NCBI GenBank assembly: GCA_948099385.1
Contig: CANUEZ040000168.1
Coordinates: 3,759,001 to 3,823,000 of the forward strand
Direction: 5' to 3'
Length of the DNA: 64,000 bases
From: Fasciola hepatica
Lineage: Eukaryota; Platyhelminthes; Trematoda; Plagiorchiida; Fasciolidae
The notes beneath the pieces are model-generated. The model saw nothing but the letters and a program-made list of their open reading frames with translations, was not told the DNA's origin and made no database searches. Made by a program: the position numbers and the translations under genes. Of the stretch, positions 44,104-55,829 are shown piece by piece (position 1 is the stretch's first letter; each line of letters begins with the position of its first letter).

Positions 44104-45990
44104 TCAGTTCAGTTCAGTTCAGTTCAGTTTACACAGGACTTGGTGTGGCTAGAGCCAATCGTGTGTCCAGATAGTTGTGTTGTCGGCGCGTTTCCGTAGC
44201 TCCCAACACTGGGTGATTTTCTCTTTCTGAAAGGCAGAAATTTTGTGCAGTATTAGCCCGGGCAGAGTAAGGTGGAAACAATAAGTAATTTGCATGACTC
44301 TAAAAGCTGCTTAACATAACTCGGGGTATACTACCACCCAACATAGGTCTACTGCTTTCTTAAAAGCCTTAACGTTTGTGGTATTTATGACCTCTTCCGG
44401 GAGCTTATTCCAATAGGGTACCACTCTATTTGAGAAGTACTTCGCCCTAATTTGGAGCCTCGAATGTTTCCTTTGTAATCTAAGGCTATGCCCCTTTGTG
44501 CCTCTCTCGGGGATCGGAGATAAAGGGTCTTCCCGACTTATTCCTGACAGTCCTTTCATTACCTTCAAGGTTTCTATCAAACCCCCGCGAACGCGCCGCC
44601 TTTTCATGAAGAACAAGTCTAGGGCACGAAGACGCTCTGTGTAGTTAAACCCCATTTGCCCAGCCACTTCTCTAGTAGCTAGCCCTTGCACTTCCTCCAG
44701 ACAGTTGATATCTTTCTGGTAGTACGGTGCCCAGGCCTGCACGCAGTACTCCATATGCGGCCTAACTACGGCCTGATATATCGGAGCGAAAATCTCCGGA
44801 GCTCTACACGACATAATGGAGTTCTCTCCTGGCCGTATTGGCTGCTGAGGTGCACTGCTTTGACGGCTTAAAGCTGTTGTCCACTATAACGCCCAAGTCT
44901 TTGACCTGCGAGACTACTTGCAACGAACCCACGCCATTCTCACTAGCCCCTGTATTTGTGGTCAAGCATTGACACTTGGTGAGGTTTAGTGGAAGGTCCC
45001 ATTTGCGTGCCCAGTTTTGTACTGCTAACACGTCAAGTTCTATATCTACTACAGCTACCTTGACGTCATCGGCAAACATAAAGGTGGGGTTTGTAAGCCC
45101 ACGTGCTAGGTCGTTGATGAAGATGAGGAAGAGCAGAGGGCCGAGCACCGAGCCCTGTGGCACCCCACTTGTTACACCTTTCGGTTTTTAAACATGACCC
45201 TCCACCTTAACACTAAAGATTCGCCCTGCTAAGAAACTACTTATCCATTGTCTTGCCTTTCCAACAATTCCCATGGACTGCAGTTTGACGCTCAGAAATC
45301 TGTGGTTCACGGAATCAAACGCCTTGCTGAAGTCCAAGTAACAGACCGCAACCGACTGCCCTTCGTCCAGAAGCTTGGTTACCTCATCGAGGAACAGCAG
45401 GAGATTCGTCAGACAGGATCGCCCTGCCACAAACCCATGCTGAGCATTTGATATGAGGTTATGTCGAGCCAAATGTGTAGAGATCTACTTCCTGACTATT
45501 CGCTCCAGGCTCTTACACAGTACTGAAGTCAAGCTAACCGGCCGGTAATTTTCCGCCTTTTGCCGGGGTCCACTCTTGTAAATGCCTACCACTGTTGCTC
45601 TCCTCCAGTCTCCCGGCACAATTCCCTCTCTAAGTGACGTTTCATGCAGCCTCGTCACCGGAGCCTTCAGGACCTCGGCCAGAGGCTGAACGATTGCTGG
45701 ATGAATCCCGTCTGGACCTGCTGCTTTATTTCTATTCAACGTTTGCAACTCCGCGTGCACTTTTTCTTTTCCTGCAGTAAGTTCGGGTATTGGAGGCGCC
45801 TGTGGGCCCTCAGTTCGCACAGGACAGGTAATGGCCATGGCCAATCGAGCATCCAGAATTCCTTGGATGGTATTCACACCAGTTATGCCCCCATCACTGC
45901 TGAGTGTACTTCGTCGAATCCTTGCTAAAAATGAGAGGGAAACGGAAAACCTCACCGCACATCGACTGCGAGAGACATTATGCATCGTGA
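44104..45990 (-). pseudogene. CR1-type LINE, 5'-truncated, with (TGAAC)n tail
   Basis: Minus strand: RT entry LNRNKAAGPDGIHPAIVQPL (about 45770-45700), NYRPVSLTSVLCKSLE, QHGFVAGRSCLTNLL (45440), YLDFSKAFDSVNH, MPQGSVLGPLLFLIFINDLA and the catalytic region FMFADDVKVAVV (45080-45045). The C-terminal domain is 44814-44311 (PHMEYCVQAWAPYYQKDINC, YWNKLPEEV). FADD with PQGSVLGPLLF is typical of CR1/Jockey-group RTs. The 3' end is five TGAAC repeats at 44105-44130. The endonuclease and ORF1 are missing. The tail ends about 115 bp upstream of the ACO2 ATG, in the same orientation. Confidence 0.9.
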
Positions 45991-46500
45991 GCGTTCACTG
46001 AGACAATATGCAATGGGCGAAAAATTCGAATAAACCATACTCCAGAAGGACCACAGTGCTACCCGTCATCCATCTAGTTGATATACTCAAGGCTCACTAC
46101 GAGGAAGTATCTCGTACCACTTGTGATCTAGGGCACCTTCGAAGGACTGGACCGTCCGCCGATCTACCATTCTACCAGGCAGACTGTTTCAACTGTTCAC
46201 TACCCTACTGCTGAAGAGGTGCGATCTAGCCGTCATCCCAGCTCGGACTTCCACTTGTTCTGGAATCTAAAGCCTCTTGATGTAGACTGTAGCGTACTAC
46301 TTTGTGTATGTGGTACACTAAATGAATGTCAGCAATATCTAAGACGGCACTAGCAAACTAAGATGGGCGGAGGAGCCTGCTGTGATAAAAGGCCAAAAGG
46401 GTATGTACGTTGGGGATTAAAATGAAACAAGAGGTGTGACACAAACTTGCAGTTGTTCGTTGTTCTTGTGATCAGGAAATGAGCGCCAAAGGGCCAATAT
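45991..46500. other. Spacer between two CR1 copies, no feature seen
   Basis: About 500 bp without recognised similarity. It is the old target into which the truncated CR1 inserted, or an unidentified repeat. Confidence 0.4.
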
Positions 46501-47224
46501 CCGCCAATGTCTTCAGTTCAGTTCGGTCTGACAGCCATTCGTTGGACAGAACAGGATGGTATTGAGCAGAGTGCCAAGTGACGCCGTGGATTCTTCTAAA
46601 ATGTTTTGTTTCTCACAGTTAGTTCCGACCGATATAATTCCAAGAAACTCCAAATAAGAAGATGAGGCCGTGCCAGAATGAAAGGTTTATTGACAGCCGT
46701 CTTGTATCGCGCGGCGATGATGTTCAAAAAGGTATGTGTGTTTAACATTGAAACGTCGGTACAACAAAGGGGTATTTCACCAAGGGACTTTGAAGATCAT
46801 GGAAAAGTCGGAAATGTGCAGGTACTTACAAGAATATCCGGTTTGAGGCCAGAAAAGCCCTTCATTACCTTGAACGTTTCTATAAGATCCCCTCGACATC
46901 TCTTCCCTTCCAACGAGAAAAGATTGGAATCATTGGGTCCCTATATATAAGTTTTGTCCCCAGCCTTTCAACTATCCTCGTTTTCATCTCCCTGCAAGAC
47001 CATGCTGATCGCAGTCTAAAGAGCTCACGACGAGCCATTTGTTCGACGGCGTTGCACTGGTCCGACCATTTAAAGTCACTGCTCATGGTGACCCCGTGGT
47101 CCTAAGCCATACTGACTGCTTCTACGATGAACAGCCCTTGATCATGAGCGACAGTTAGGCTTTCTGTTGCCCCTGACAAAAAACGGCTTTTTTCAGCTTT
47201 CAGGAGTAAGTCCCATTTGTATGC

Positions 47225-48348
47225 TCAGTCCAGGGCCGCACCTATATCCCTGTCTAAGTCCACCCTACCCTCAGATCCAACAACTTTCACGTCATCAGCA
47301 AGAATGAAACTAGGCGATCGGAGGGCAGATACCAGGTCGGTAATAAACAACAAAAATATCATCGGGCCTAGGACGGATCCCTGAGGTGCGCAACTGGTGA
47401 CATTCACCAGGCTGGAGTGCTTTTTTCCTACTTTGATATAAAAGGTCCTGTGGGAGACGACGTGCGCCAGCCACCTGTATACTGGTCCACCTATACCGAA
47501 CGTCTCCATCTTGCATAGCAAAAGACGATGATTGACGGATTCAAAGGCCCTGCTAAAGTGGAGGTAGCATAACTCAACTTGCTTAACTTCGTCCAGTCGT
47601 CGAGCTACCTCAACCAAGAAGCACAAAAGGTTGGTCAGACAAGATCTTTTTTTCAGGAGTCCATGCTGGGCCGGACTTAACATGTTGCACTTTAGTAAGT
47701 GATGGCAGATGTGGGCACGGATGATTTTCACCTGGACCTTGCGTGGGGCGCTAGTTAGGCTTGCTGGCCTGTGGTTATGCATAGCTGACCTGGGTCCACT
47801 CTTATTTATTGCCATGACGGCGGCGACTTTCCAGTCCTGAGGCAGCTTACTCTGGTCCAAACTGGACCTCTGCAGGTTGCATACCGATGGAGCTGTGATA
47901 TCCGCCAACGGCTTGATGATAGCTGGGTGGACACCATCTGGACCCGCTGACCTGTGGCTGTTAAAGTCCTGTAGGTATTTTCGCACGCTTCCCTCCGGGA
48001 GATTTAGCCGGATTAACCGCCGAGGAGGATGCACCAGAGTCAGATCTACTCGTACCCCACTATCTATCCTGTGTACATTACCAAAGTATTCCCTCACGGC
48101 GTCTGCTTTGCCCCGGTCATCAGCGATAATGCTGTGTTCCCTAGTGGATAGTGGAACTAAGGTTTTTTTTGTTGAGCCTTTCGGCTGCACATGGGTGTAG
48201 AATCCTTTCAGTTGTTGTCTTACACACCGGGCTAATCTGAGCTCAAACTCTTGCTTGGAAGTTCGCCGAAGGCTCACAATCTCGTTTCTAAGCTGTGTAT
48301 AACGGGTCCAGGCTAGCTGACTGCCGGAAGCTCTGTGCTGGTTCCAGC
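47225..48348 (-). pseudogene. CR1 reverse transcriptase block
   Basis: A long uninterrupted frame of about 370 codons from the linker to just past the catalytic site: LSTREHSIIADDRGKADAVR, SAGPDGVHPAIIKPLADI, QDWKVAAVMAINKSGPR, QHGLLKKRSCLTNLL, CAPQGSVLGPMIFLLFITDL and FILADDVKVVG. The first catalytic Asp region reads LHFSRAFES instead of LDFSKAFDS, so the first metal-binding Asp is lost. Translation past 47225 continues after a stop with the C-terminal domain down to about 46860. Confidence 0.88.
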
Positions 48349-48723
48349 TGTAACGAACGTTTGAGCAATGCGTAGCCAAATTCGCAACGGATCCGGAAAT
48401 CAAAAGACGATTATCCGTGATATTCTACGATACTAGATTATTTCATGAACAATGACATAAAAAATATACAAACCTCAATAATACGATCACAAGGACTCGA
48501 CAACGAGAAACCGAATAGCAGCGTATGAGCAAACAGCACATGCGTCACGCAGGTCCTGAACAAGGATGTGCCAAAGTAATGCTCTGGGCGCGAACAAACA
48601 ACAATTGGTCCAGAAAAACAACCAGTTCGTAAAGACAAGTCAACAGTGTAGGCAAATGAGTGATGTTGGGAAAACCACTGAATCGCGAGGGAAATAGGGG
48701 ATTTTCCACGACCGGCTGTTACA
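48349..48723 (-). repeat. BEL/Pao 3' LTR
   Basis: TG...CA-bounded, 375 bp. Preceded by CCAGC at 48344-48348. Same sequence as 54650-55024 apart from four substitutions. Confidence 0.96.
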
Positions 48724-49014
48724 CCGCCCACCAAAATCCTCCTGGATCCTCAGCAGAGTCAAAGGTTCGGCATAAAGGTTCGGATTCTTTCTACCTGCTT
48801 AGGCCCTGCTGTCAGTGCGCGCGTCTAATGCTCGTCGTCAACGTTCTACTACTGGTCGCACCTAACCCATTGGCTACAAAGACGTGAGGCTAGTCTACAT
48901 CTTCCACGAGACCAAATGACCGATGGCGGGCGTGAAGGATCGCACAGATGTTGTCCTCTTAAAAGGCCGTCCGGTCCTGGGTGTATGTGCTTGAGTGTGT
49001 GTGTGAGTGTGTGT

Positions 49015-49350
49015 GTGTGTGCCGGGGTGTACAATGAAATCACAGGCATGACTACACATCAAAGGAGGACTTTCTGCAATGTCAACAAAAGACCGTGTGG
49101 CAAGAAAACGAGTAAAATGTAGCATGTGTGTGTGACCTGAGCTCCGCTACTTCCACATATGCAAGGGGTATTCGGTAACGTCAACAAAAGGCAAAACAAC
49201 GAACACTGTCACATGTTTGATGGGTTTACGGGATGTAGAGTGCGTCGTGCATGTGTGTATGTATCGGGATGTACAATGGGATCGCATTCATCACCACATA
49301 TCGGAAAAAACCTTCTGTAATACCAACGAAAGACCGCGAGCACCGTAACG
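49015..49350. repeat. Two diverged direct repeats in the BEL 3' internal region
   Basis: GGGGTGTACAATGAAATCAC ... CTTTCTGCAATGTCAAC (49023-49087) is repeated as CGGGATGTACAATGGGATCG ... CCTTCTGTAATACCAAC (49265-49327), a period of about 240 bp. Both are preceded by GTGTGTG-rich sequence (48985-49022). Confidence 0.65.
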
Positions 49351-49502
49351 TGTTTGACGGAGACCGTGTGGTACATATGGTGTTTCTTTATCCACCTCGA
49401 TGACTAGTGTAAAAAGGTTTACCAGGCCTCAGGGTTATCAGCTCCTCCGTCTTCGCCCTCGAGTAGGTTAATACTGCACAGCACTCCGTTAGCTGTCTTC
49501 AC

Positions 49503-52500
49503 CTACACTGTTCTTATCATTCTGTCAATGCTTTCGATGGTTTCCGTAACTACTCCCAAAGACCAAGTGCTGAAATGTGCGCGTTCGTCGGCGATCATAA
49601 CCACGTCCCCAACTGTGAATGGTCTTGTTTTGGCCAGCCACTTCTGTCGAGTCTGCAAAGCCGGTAGGTACTCCCGCAGCCATCGCCTCCAGAAGACCTT
49701 GGCCAGATAGTTCGCTTGCTTTCATCCGTGGAGGTAGCTCCCACGAGGGTTTACCGGCCCTTGGAAACCCTCGCTCGACCTTAACATCAATAAGTCGTTC
49801 GGGGTGAGCGCCAGGTGGATGGGGTCGCCGTTCATTACTGGAACCAGGGGGCGGTTGTTCAGGATTCGCTCCACCTCAGTCATGACGGTGTTCAGCGTCT
49901 CGTCGTCGGGCGGCTGCTGCTCCATGATTGACAGAAATATCCCTCTGGCGGACCGGATCATGCGTTTTCATACGCCGCCTCGGTGACTGGCCTGTGGGGG
50001 GTTGAAATGCCATCGTATGCCGTAGGCCACGTTTCGATCCTGCAGTTCGTCCCTGTTTATGTTCTTGTGCCAAAGCCGCAGTTCCCGGTGAGCGCCCACA
50101 AAGTTCGCCCCATTATCTGAGTATATATCGGCCGGTACGCCTCTTCGGTTGATAAATCTTTGCAAGGCCCGTAGAAACGGATCGGTCGTCATCGAATGTG
50201 CGACTTCTAGGTGTACCGCACGTGGCTTCGTGCACGTCATGACACATCCGTATCGCTTTTCTAATCTTTTCCCGCACTTGATCCACAAGGGCCCGGAATA
50301 GTCCAACCCGGTGTCACTGAACGGCCACCAGCCCGTAGTCACCCTGCATTCTGGTAGTGGGGTCATGAGTTGTTTGCCTGCTGTGGCATTGCGTCCCCTG
50401 CGTTGCACACACCGTCGGATTACGCGTTTTACAGTCTCTCGTCCTCTCAACAACCAAAGACGCTTTCGGATGACGCTCGTCACGTGACTTTCCCCGCCAT
50501 GTCCCTCCACGGCGTGGACGTGTTGAATCATTAGCTCTACTACAGGTTGTCTCGCAGGCAGCAGTATGGGATACTTTGTGTCGAAGTTCAGGTGGGCGTT
50601 GGTCAGCCTACCATCCACCCGCAACAGTCCGTCGATGAGTTTGGGGTTTAAACGCTACAGCTGGCCTCTTGGAGATGGCATGTCTTTATTGGTCGGCCCC
50701 ACTTCTTCCGCCCTCTTGAGTTCTCGGACGAAAGCCTCGCGTTGTATCATTCTGAAAATATCGTACTCTGCCGCTTGTAGCTCATCGGGACCTATCGGGC
50801 CGACCCGTATCCGACCTGAGGGCCGTAGCCCTTTCATGACTAGTAAATTTCTCTTGAACCTGGTTAACCAAACTAGCAAACGAAGCGTCTCCATCCAGGA
50901 AGAAAACCTGACCAGTCGCGATAGAATGGTTGTCGCTTCGACGACGTTGGCCACCATCACTAAGCCTTTGATCTCCAGTTCCACTTCCGTAGGGGGTTTT
51001 AATTCGAACGCGGGCCAGTCCTGTTTGGGCAATTGCAGGAAGTTTGGCCCTCTTGTCCACGTGTCCAGTTGCCTGAAGTTGATCGCACCTCGGGAGCACA
51101 GGTCGGCCGGATTATCGCCAGACCTAACATGATTCCACTGGTGCGTGGATGATTCATCGTGGATAATCGTGAGTCGGTTAGCAACGAAAGTACTAAACCG
51201 GCTCCGGACGTTGTTGATATAGTGAAGTACTATCGTTGAATCCGTCCAGAAGCTCACCGACCAAAATGTAGAGATCGAAACATCTCTTCACAGCTTGCAC
51301 CACCCTGACTGCCAACACGGCTGCGCTGAGTTCAAGGCGTGGGATTGAGACCGACTTCAGTGGAGCAACGCGGGCTTTGGCGAACAGGATCCTCGTGGTG
51401 TATCGTCCATCTCCTGCGCACCATCTTCCGTAAACCACAGCTCCATAACCGACTTCGGATGCATCGGAAAAGGCATGTAGTTCTCCAGTCCGTGTCGTAT
51501 GGCCAGGAGTCAAACATCGTCGGATTCTTGTGTCCCCCAATTTCTTAAAGGTGTTCAAAAATTCTTCCCAGTCCAGCCGGTCCCCTCGGTCCAGTGACTG
51601 GTCCCAATCAACTTTCTTACGGCACAGCCGCTGCAGCAAGATCTTTCCGGGTAGCAGCCATAGTGAGACGAAACCGAGCGGGTCGAACAAACTTGAGACG
51701 GCAGATAGTATGCCACGACGGGTTATTGGCAGCTCGGGAACGTTTAGTTCAAAAACAAAATCGTCCGTTTCCTCGTCCCATTGTATCCCTAAGGTGCGCT
51801 CGATAGGAAGTGGAGGGCCGTCCAAATCTCTTACCCTTTTGGCCTTTTCGTGATACGAGATGACCTTCGGCACTTCTGAAGCGTTCAACATCCATTGAGT
51901 TAGATGAAAGCCGCCCTCTTCCAGCAATCTCGTCAGACCCCTGAACTGCTCTAGAGCTGATTCCACATCATCGAATGGCCCAAAGAAGTCGTCGACGTAG
52001 AAGTTCCTGCTGACGCTTTCTACCACCGTCCGATGTACTAGATCGCCATGTTTGTTCGCTGATTCTCGGAGGGCGTCGTTTGCACATAATGGTGACGATA
52101 TGGCTCCGAAGGGGTTGACGGTCATCCTATAATTCACCATTGTGTTTTTCGGTCGCTCCCTTCCCACCACAGGAAACGCAAAGCATCTCGTTCTCCTACC
52201 GGAATCTTCACCTGATGGAATATTTCCCTAATGTCGGCAGACAAAGCCACTTTACCCACTCTGAAACGGCACAAAACATCGATCAGTGGTGTGGTCCAGT
52301 CAGGCCCTTGTAGTAGGCGATCGTTTAAGGAGTTGCCCTGGAACTTGGCCGCACAGTCGAAAATCACGCGCAGTTTATTGGGTTTCTTGGGGTTGATAGC
52401 CGGGTGGTGAGGCAGATACCAGATACCCCTTTTGCTGTCGGTGTTAACAGGCACCTTTTCAACGTAACCGAGGGCCTCGTTTCGCTTCATCAAATCCGCG

Positions 52501-54632
52501 TATCGTTCCCACAGATTCTGGTCTCGAATGAAGCTTTCTTTTAGTCGTAGTAATCTTTGGAGAACATAAATTCTGTTATCAGTCCACGGGTCGACCGATG
52601 TGCGCCATGGGAGGGGAACCTCGAACTGTTTTTTGAGGCCTCTAGTGCCTTGCCGTACCGTTTGTAGAGCGGAGTGATCCTCTTGAGACAACGATGGTCT
52701 TTCGTCTCCAATATCATGAAACTCCTTTTCATACAGCCGCTGCAGATGATACTCTATGCGGTCCGTTTCGGCGGATAAGTAATTCACGGAACCGCGTACC
52801 CCTACTGGACCGTTTAACATCCATCCCAGAGCCGTGCGTAAGGTATAAGGTGCCTGGCGGTCGCCCACTCTCTGGTCAAGCACCCAATGCACCTCTGGCA
52901 CGTCGCAGACGATGAGGAGATCCACTTCACCATCTTCCCAGTCTACAACGGTTACATCCTGCAGGTGGGGCCACCGAGTCAAGATTGCGTTCACCGACCT
53001 TGGTGCTCGCATTGGGAGATCCGCTAACGTGAATGCCTCCGTTGGCTCATTTTCCTCGTTAGTGTGTAAAGAGATGAGTTGCAGCCTTAATCTACCGGCA
53101 GAAATTACCTGTGTTCCGCCCACCGTGCTCACTGCTAACGACGTCGCACATTTAGCCAGTTGGTGTTTGTCGGCAAACCGCTCTTTCACTAAAGTGGTGT
53201 CGGATCCACTATCAACGAAAGCCAACGCCTTGACTATCCCATTCGAAGTCACTACTCCCACGGCCACTAAGCCTAAACGTACGGGTTTACTGGCAGATCG
53301 TGACGTTGAACAAATAACGCTGGGTTTGGTACTCGCTTCAGGTAAGGTTACTCTCGCCTGATGCAGCAGCCGATGGTGTCTGCCCGTGCAGCCCTCGTAA
53401 CCACATCGATCCCTTGTCCTACAGGCTGCTGCCCGGTGCGTGGTGTTGAGACAGGTAAAACATGCTCCTGCCATCCTCGCCATTCCCCACCGTTCGTCTA
53501 TTGTGGCGTTGCCGAACTTGGGGCATTCTGGTAGGCCGTGGCTAGTACCACAGGATCTGCAATTGGGTTGCGCCGTAGCATCCCGTGAAATGACATGTGT
53601 ATTGGTCCAAGGCTGGTATTTCGGCTGTTCCCGTACAGGGGTTTGGACTTGGCTAGTACTGGGCTTGTTTGCTCGGTTGCTGTCCCGGATGAGTCGGCCG
53701 AACCTGCTGTCAGCTATCTTCGTTTGCCTGTCCAAGTATTCGATCAGGTCTTCGAAGTTGGCTTCTCTGTCGCTTCGGCTTATCCGTTCTGCTTCCTCCG
53801 CCCACCGACCCTGTAGTTCGGGAGAAGGGTGACGGACTGTGTTTTCCAAAGTGTGCATGGCATCTAGGTGAGCCCTGTAACCTAGATGGTCGAGGGCTAT
53901 TGAGCAGTTTTGCATCTTACTCACCAGGTCGACCATGGTGTAGACGTCGCCCTTGGTTCTCTTTGCCTCTACCATCACGCCCTCAATTAGGTTACGGGCT
54001 ACTTTGAAAGGTTGGACAAACAAGTCCCTTAGAATCTTCCTTGCCCTTGTGCAGCCTTGATCTGGGTCGAGCATGATGCACCCGTCGATAACTTCTCTTG
54101 CTAGGCCTCGGCAGTAGTAAGTCAGGTAGAGAAGCCTTTGCCCAGGGTCGGTTACCTTATTTTCAACGAACGTCTCGAACTGCTTGACAAACTTGCAGTA
54201 TTGCTCAGCTCGCCCGTCAAAAACCGTTAGTTCCACTCTAGGCAGATCGATCGATGGTGGTTTGTAGTCGGCGACCGGCGTGGAGTTTCCTATCTTATTG
54301 CACCCTAATCTATCGGAAGTGTCGAAGTCGCTGGTCTCATGCTCTCGCCCTTTCTGTGTACACTTCTTCTCTGCTTCCTGCGCCTGTAGTCTAGCCGATA
54401 GTAACTGTTGTTCTAGGTCGATTATTCTCAGCCTATACAAATCAACATCCTTACGATCAATATTGCTCTCATTAACACATGAACTAGCACTGACAGGACT
54501 AAGCGATCTAACATTAACTAAAGAATCAAATGTACCCAAAACCTCCCCAGAGACTTGCCGTGTTACTTCCTGTCCAGATTTTAATAACTTCGATCCTTTT
54601 CTTGGCATTTCGCGTGCTTTTCCTCGTTCCAA
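49503..54632 (-). pseudogene. BEL/Pao gag-pol polyprotein, broken at five places
   Basis: Minus strand from an ATG at 54632. Gag: coiled region then DLPRVELTVFDGRAEQYCKF. Zinc knuckle-like CRSCGTSHGLPECPKFG and CFTCLNTTHRAAAC (about 53560-53410). Protease FVDSGSDTTLV (about 53226). RT: HHPAINPKKPNKLRVIFDC and NFYVDDFFGPFDD (about 51990). RNase H: HAFSDASEVGYGAVVY (about 51465). Integrase 50624-49506, with SDNGANFVGAHREL and IRWHFNPPQASHRGG. Frameshifts lie near 52150 and 51230. In-frame stops are at 50655, 49968 and 49722, with the frame continuing past each, to the final TAG at 49503. The first frame runs 832 codons. Confidence 0.95.
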
Positions 54633-54649
54633 ATTGATCTATTGAATAT

Positions 54650-55024
54650 TGTGACGAACGTTTGAGCAATGCGTAGCCAAATTCGCAACGGATCCGGAAA
54701 TCAAAAGACGATTATCCGTGATATTCTACGATACTAGATTATTTCATGAACAATGACATAAAAAATATACAAACCTCAATAATACGATCACAAGGACTCG
54801 ACAACGAGAAACCGAATAGCAGCGTATGAGCAAACAGCACATGCGTCACGCAGGTCCTGAACAAGGATGTGCCAAAGTAGTGCCCTGGGCGCGAACAAAC
54901 AACAATTGGTCCAGAAAAAAAACCAGTTCGTAAAGACAAGTCAACAGTGTAGGCAAATGAGTGATGTTGGGAAAACCACTGAATCGCGAGGGAAATAGGG
55001 GATTTTCCACGACCGGCTGTTACA
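54650..55024 (-). repeat. BEL/Pao 5' LTR
   Basis: 375 bp, followed on the plus strand by CCAGC (55025-55029). On the coding strand it begins TGTAACAGCCGGTCG, and gag starts about 18 bp inside the element. Confidence 0.96.
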
Positions 55025-55181
55025 CCAGCTGCCGTTTCGATTGTCGATGGCCTTGGCTATTGCAGCCTTCCACCACACGGGTTTGCTCTCCCCTTTCCCT
55101 CGTTTTAAGGGTGCGAACTCTTCCTGTAGAGCGATCAGGGATCCGTTTATATCCTACCGGTGATCCTCGATAGTAGTCCGT

Positions 55182-55554
55182 ATAATGACCGGTCGTGGAA
55201 AATCCCCCAAATCCACTGCAGTTCCATGTCTTTCTTAACAGCACTCACTTGCCTACTCTGTTGACGTGTCTTAACGCACAGTGTGTTTTCATGGACCAAC
55301 TTTGTTTTTTTCGCGCCCTGCGAGCTACTTTGTCTTATCCTTGTTTTGGACCTGCGTAAAGCACGTGCTTCTCTCTCGTACGCTGCAATTCGGTTCTCGT
55401 TTTTGGGTCCTTGCGATCTCACAATTGAGGTTTGTATCTGTTTCGTGTCATTGTTCATTCAATAATCTAGTGCTGTAGAATGTCACGGATAATCGCCTTT
55501 TGATTTCAGGATCCGTTACTAATTTGACTACGCATTGCTCAAACGTGTGTTACA
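55182..55554 (+). repeat. Diverged solo LTR of the same BEL family, opposite orientation
   Basis: The plus strand ACCGGTCGTGGAAAATCCCC through GATAATCGCCTTTTGATTTC to CATTGCTCAAACGTGTGTTACA lines up over its whole length with the reverse complement of the 375-bp LTR, at roughly 75%. No internal region follows. It separates two blocks of the split CR1. Confidence 0.85.
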
Positions 55555-55569
55555 GCCCCCTCTATCACT

Positions 55570-55800
55570 GTAACGGTTAGTCTGACTGTGAGTGACGCGC
55601 AGCCAATTCAAAACGAATATCAGAACCAGAACAAGATTGATCCATTGTTTCTACGGCACTGGATTACCAAGTTATTCCCATTAAATATGTACGAACCTCA
55701 ACTGTACGGCTACAAAGTCTAACAACGAGGACCAGAGTTCAACAAACACCAATGTCAAGTACCGTCGTCACGGCAGTCCAAGTTCGAATGAAAATTATGC
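55570..55800 (-). repeat. Older BEL-family LTR fragment
   Basis: CTGTAACGGTTAG, GCGCAGCCAATTC, TACGAACCTCAACTGTACGG and AACAACGAGGACC align in order with the LTR as it reads at 48349. More diverged than the neighbouring copy. The right boundary is unclear. Confidence 0.6.
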
Positions 55801-55829
55801 CACTTCACGTGAGCAAAATGTAAACGAAT

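Larger units (their letters stand above)
48349..55024 (-). mobile_element. Complete BEL/Pao LTR retrotransposon inserted in CR1
   Basis: Two 375-bp LTRs (48349-48723 and 54650-55024) begin TGTRACGAACG and end CGGCTGTTACA on the plus strand. They differ at 4 positions (about 98.9% identity). CCAGC flanks both outer ends as a 5-bp target duplication, as expected for BEL. The internal region encodes gag-pol on the minus strand. Total 6676 bp. The close LTR match indicates a fairly recent insertion, yet the coding frame already has two frameshifts and three stops. Confidence 0.96.
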
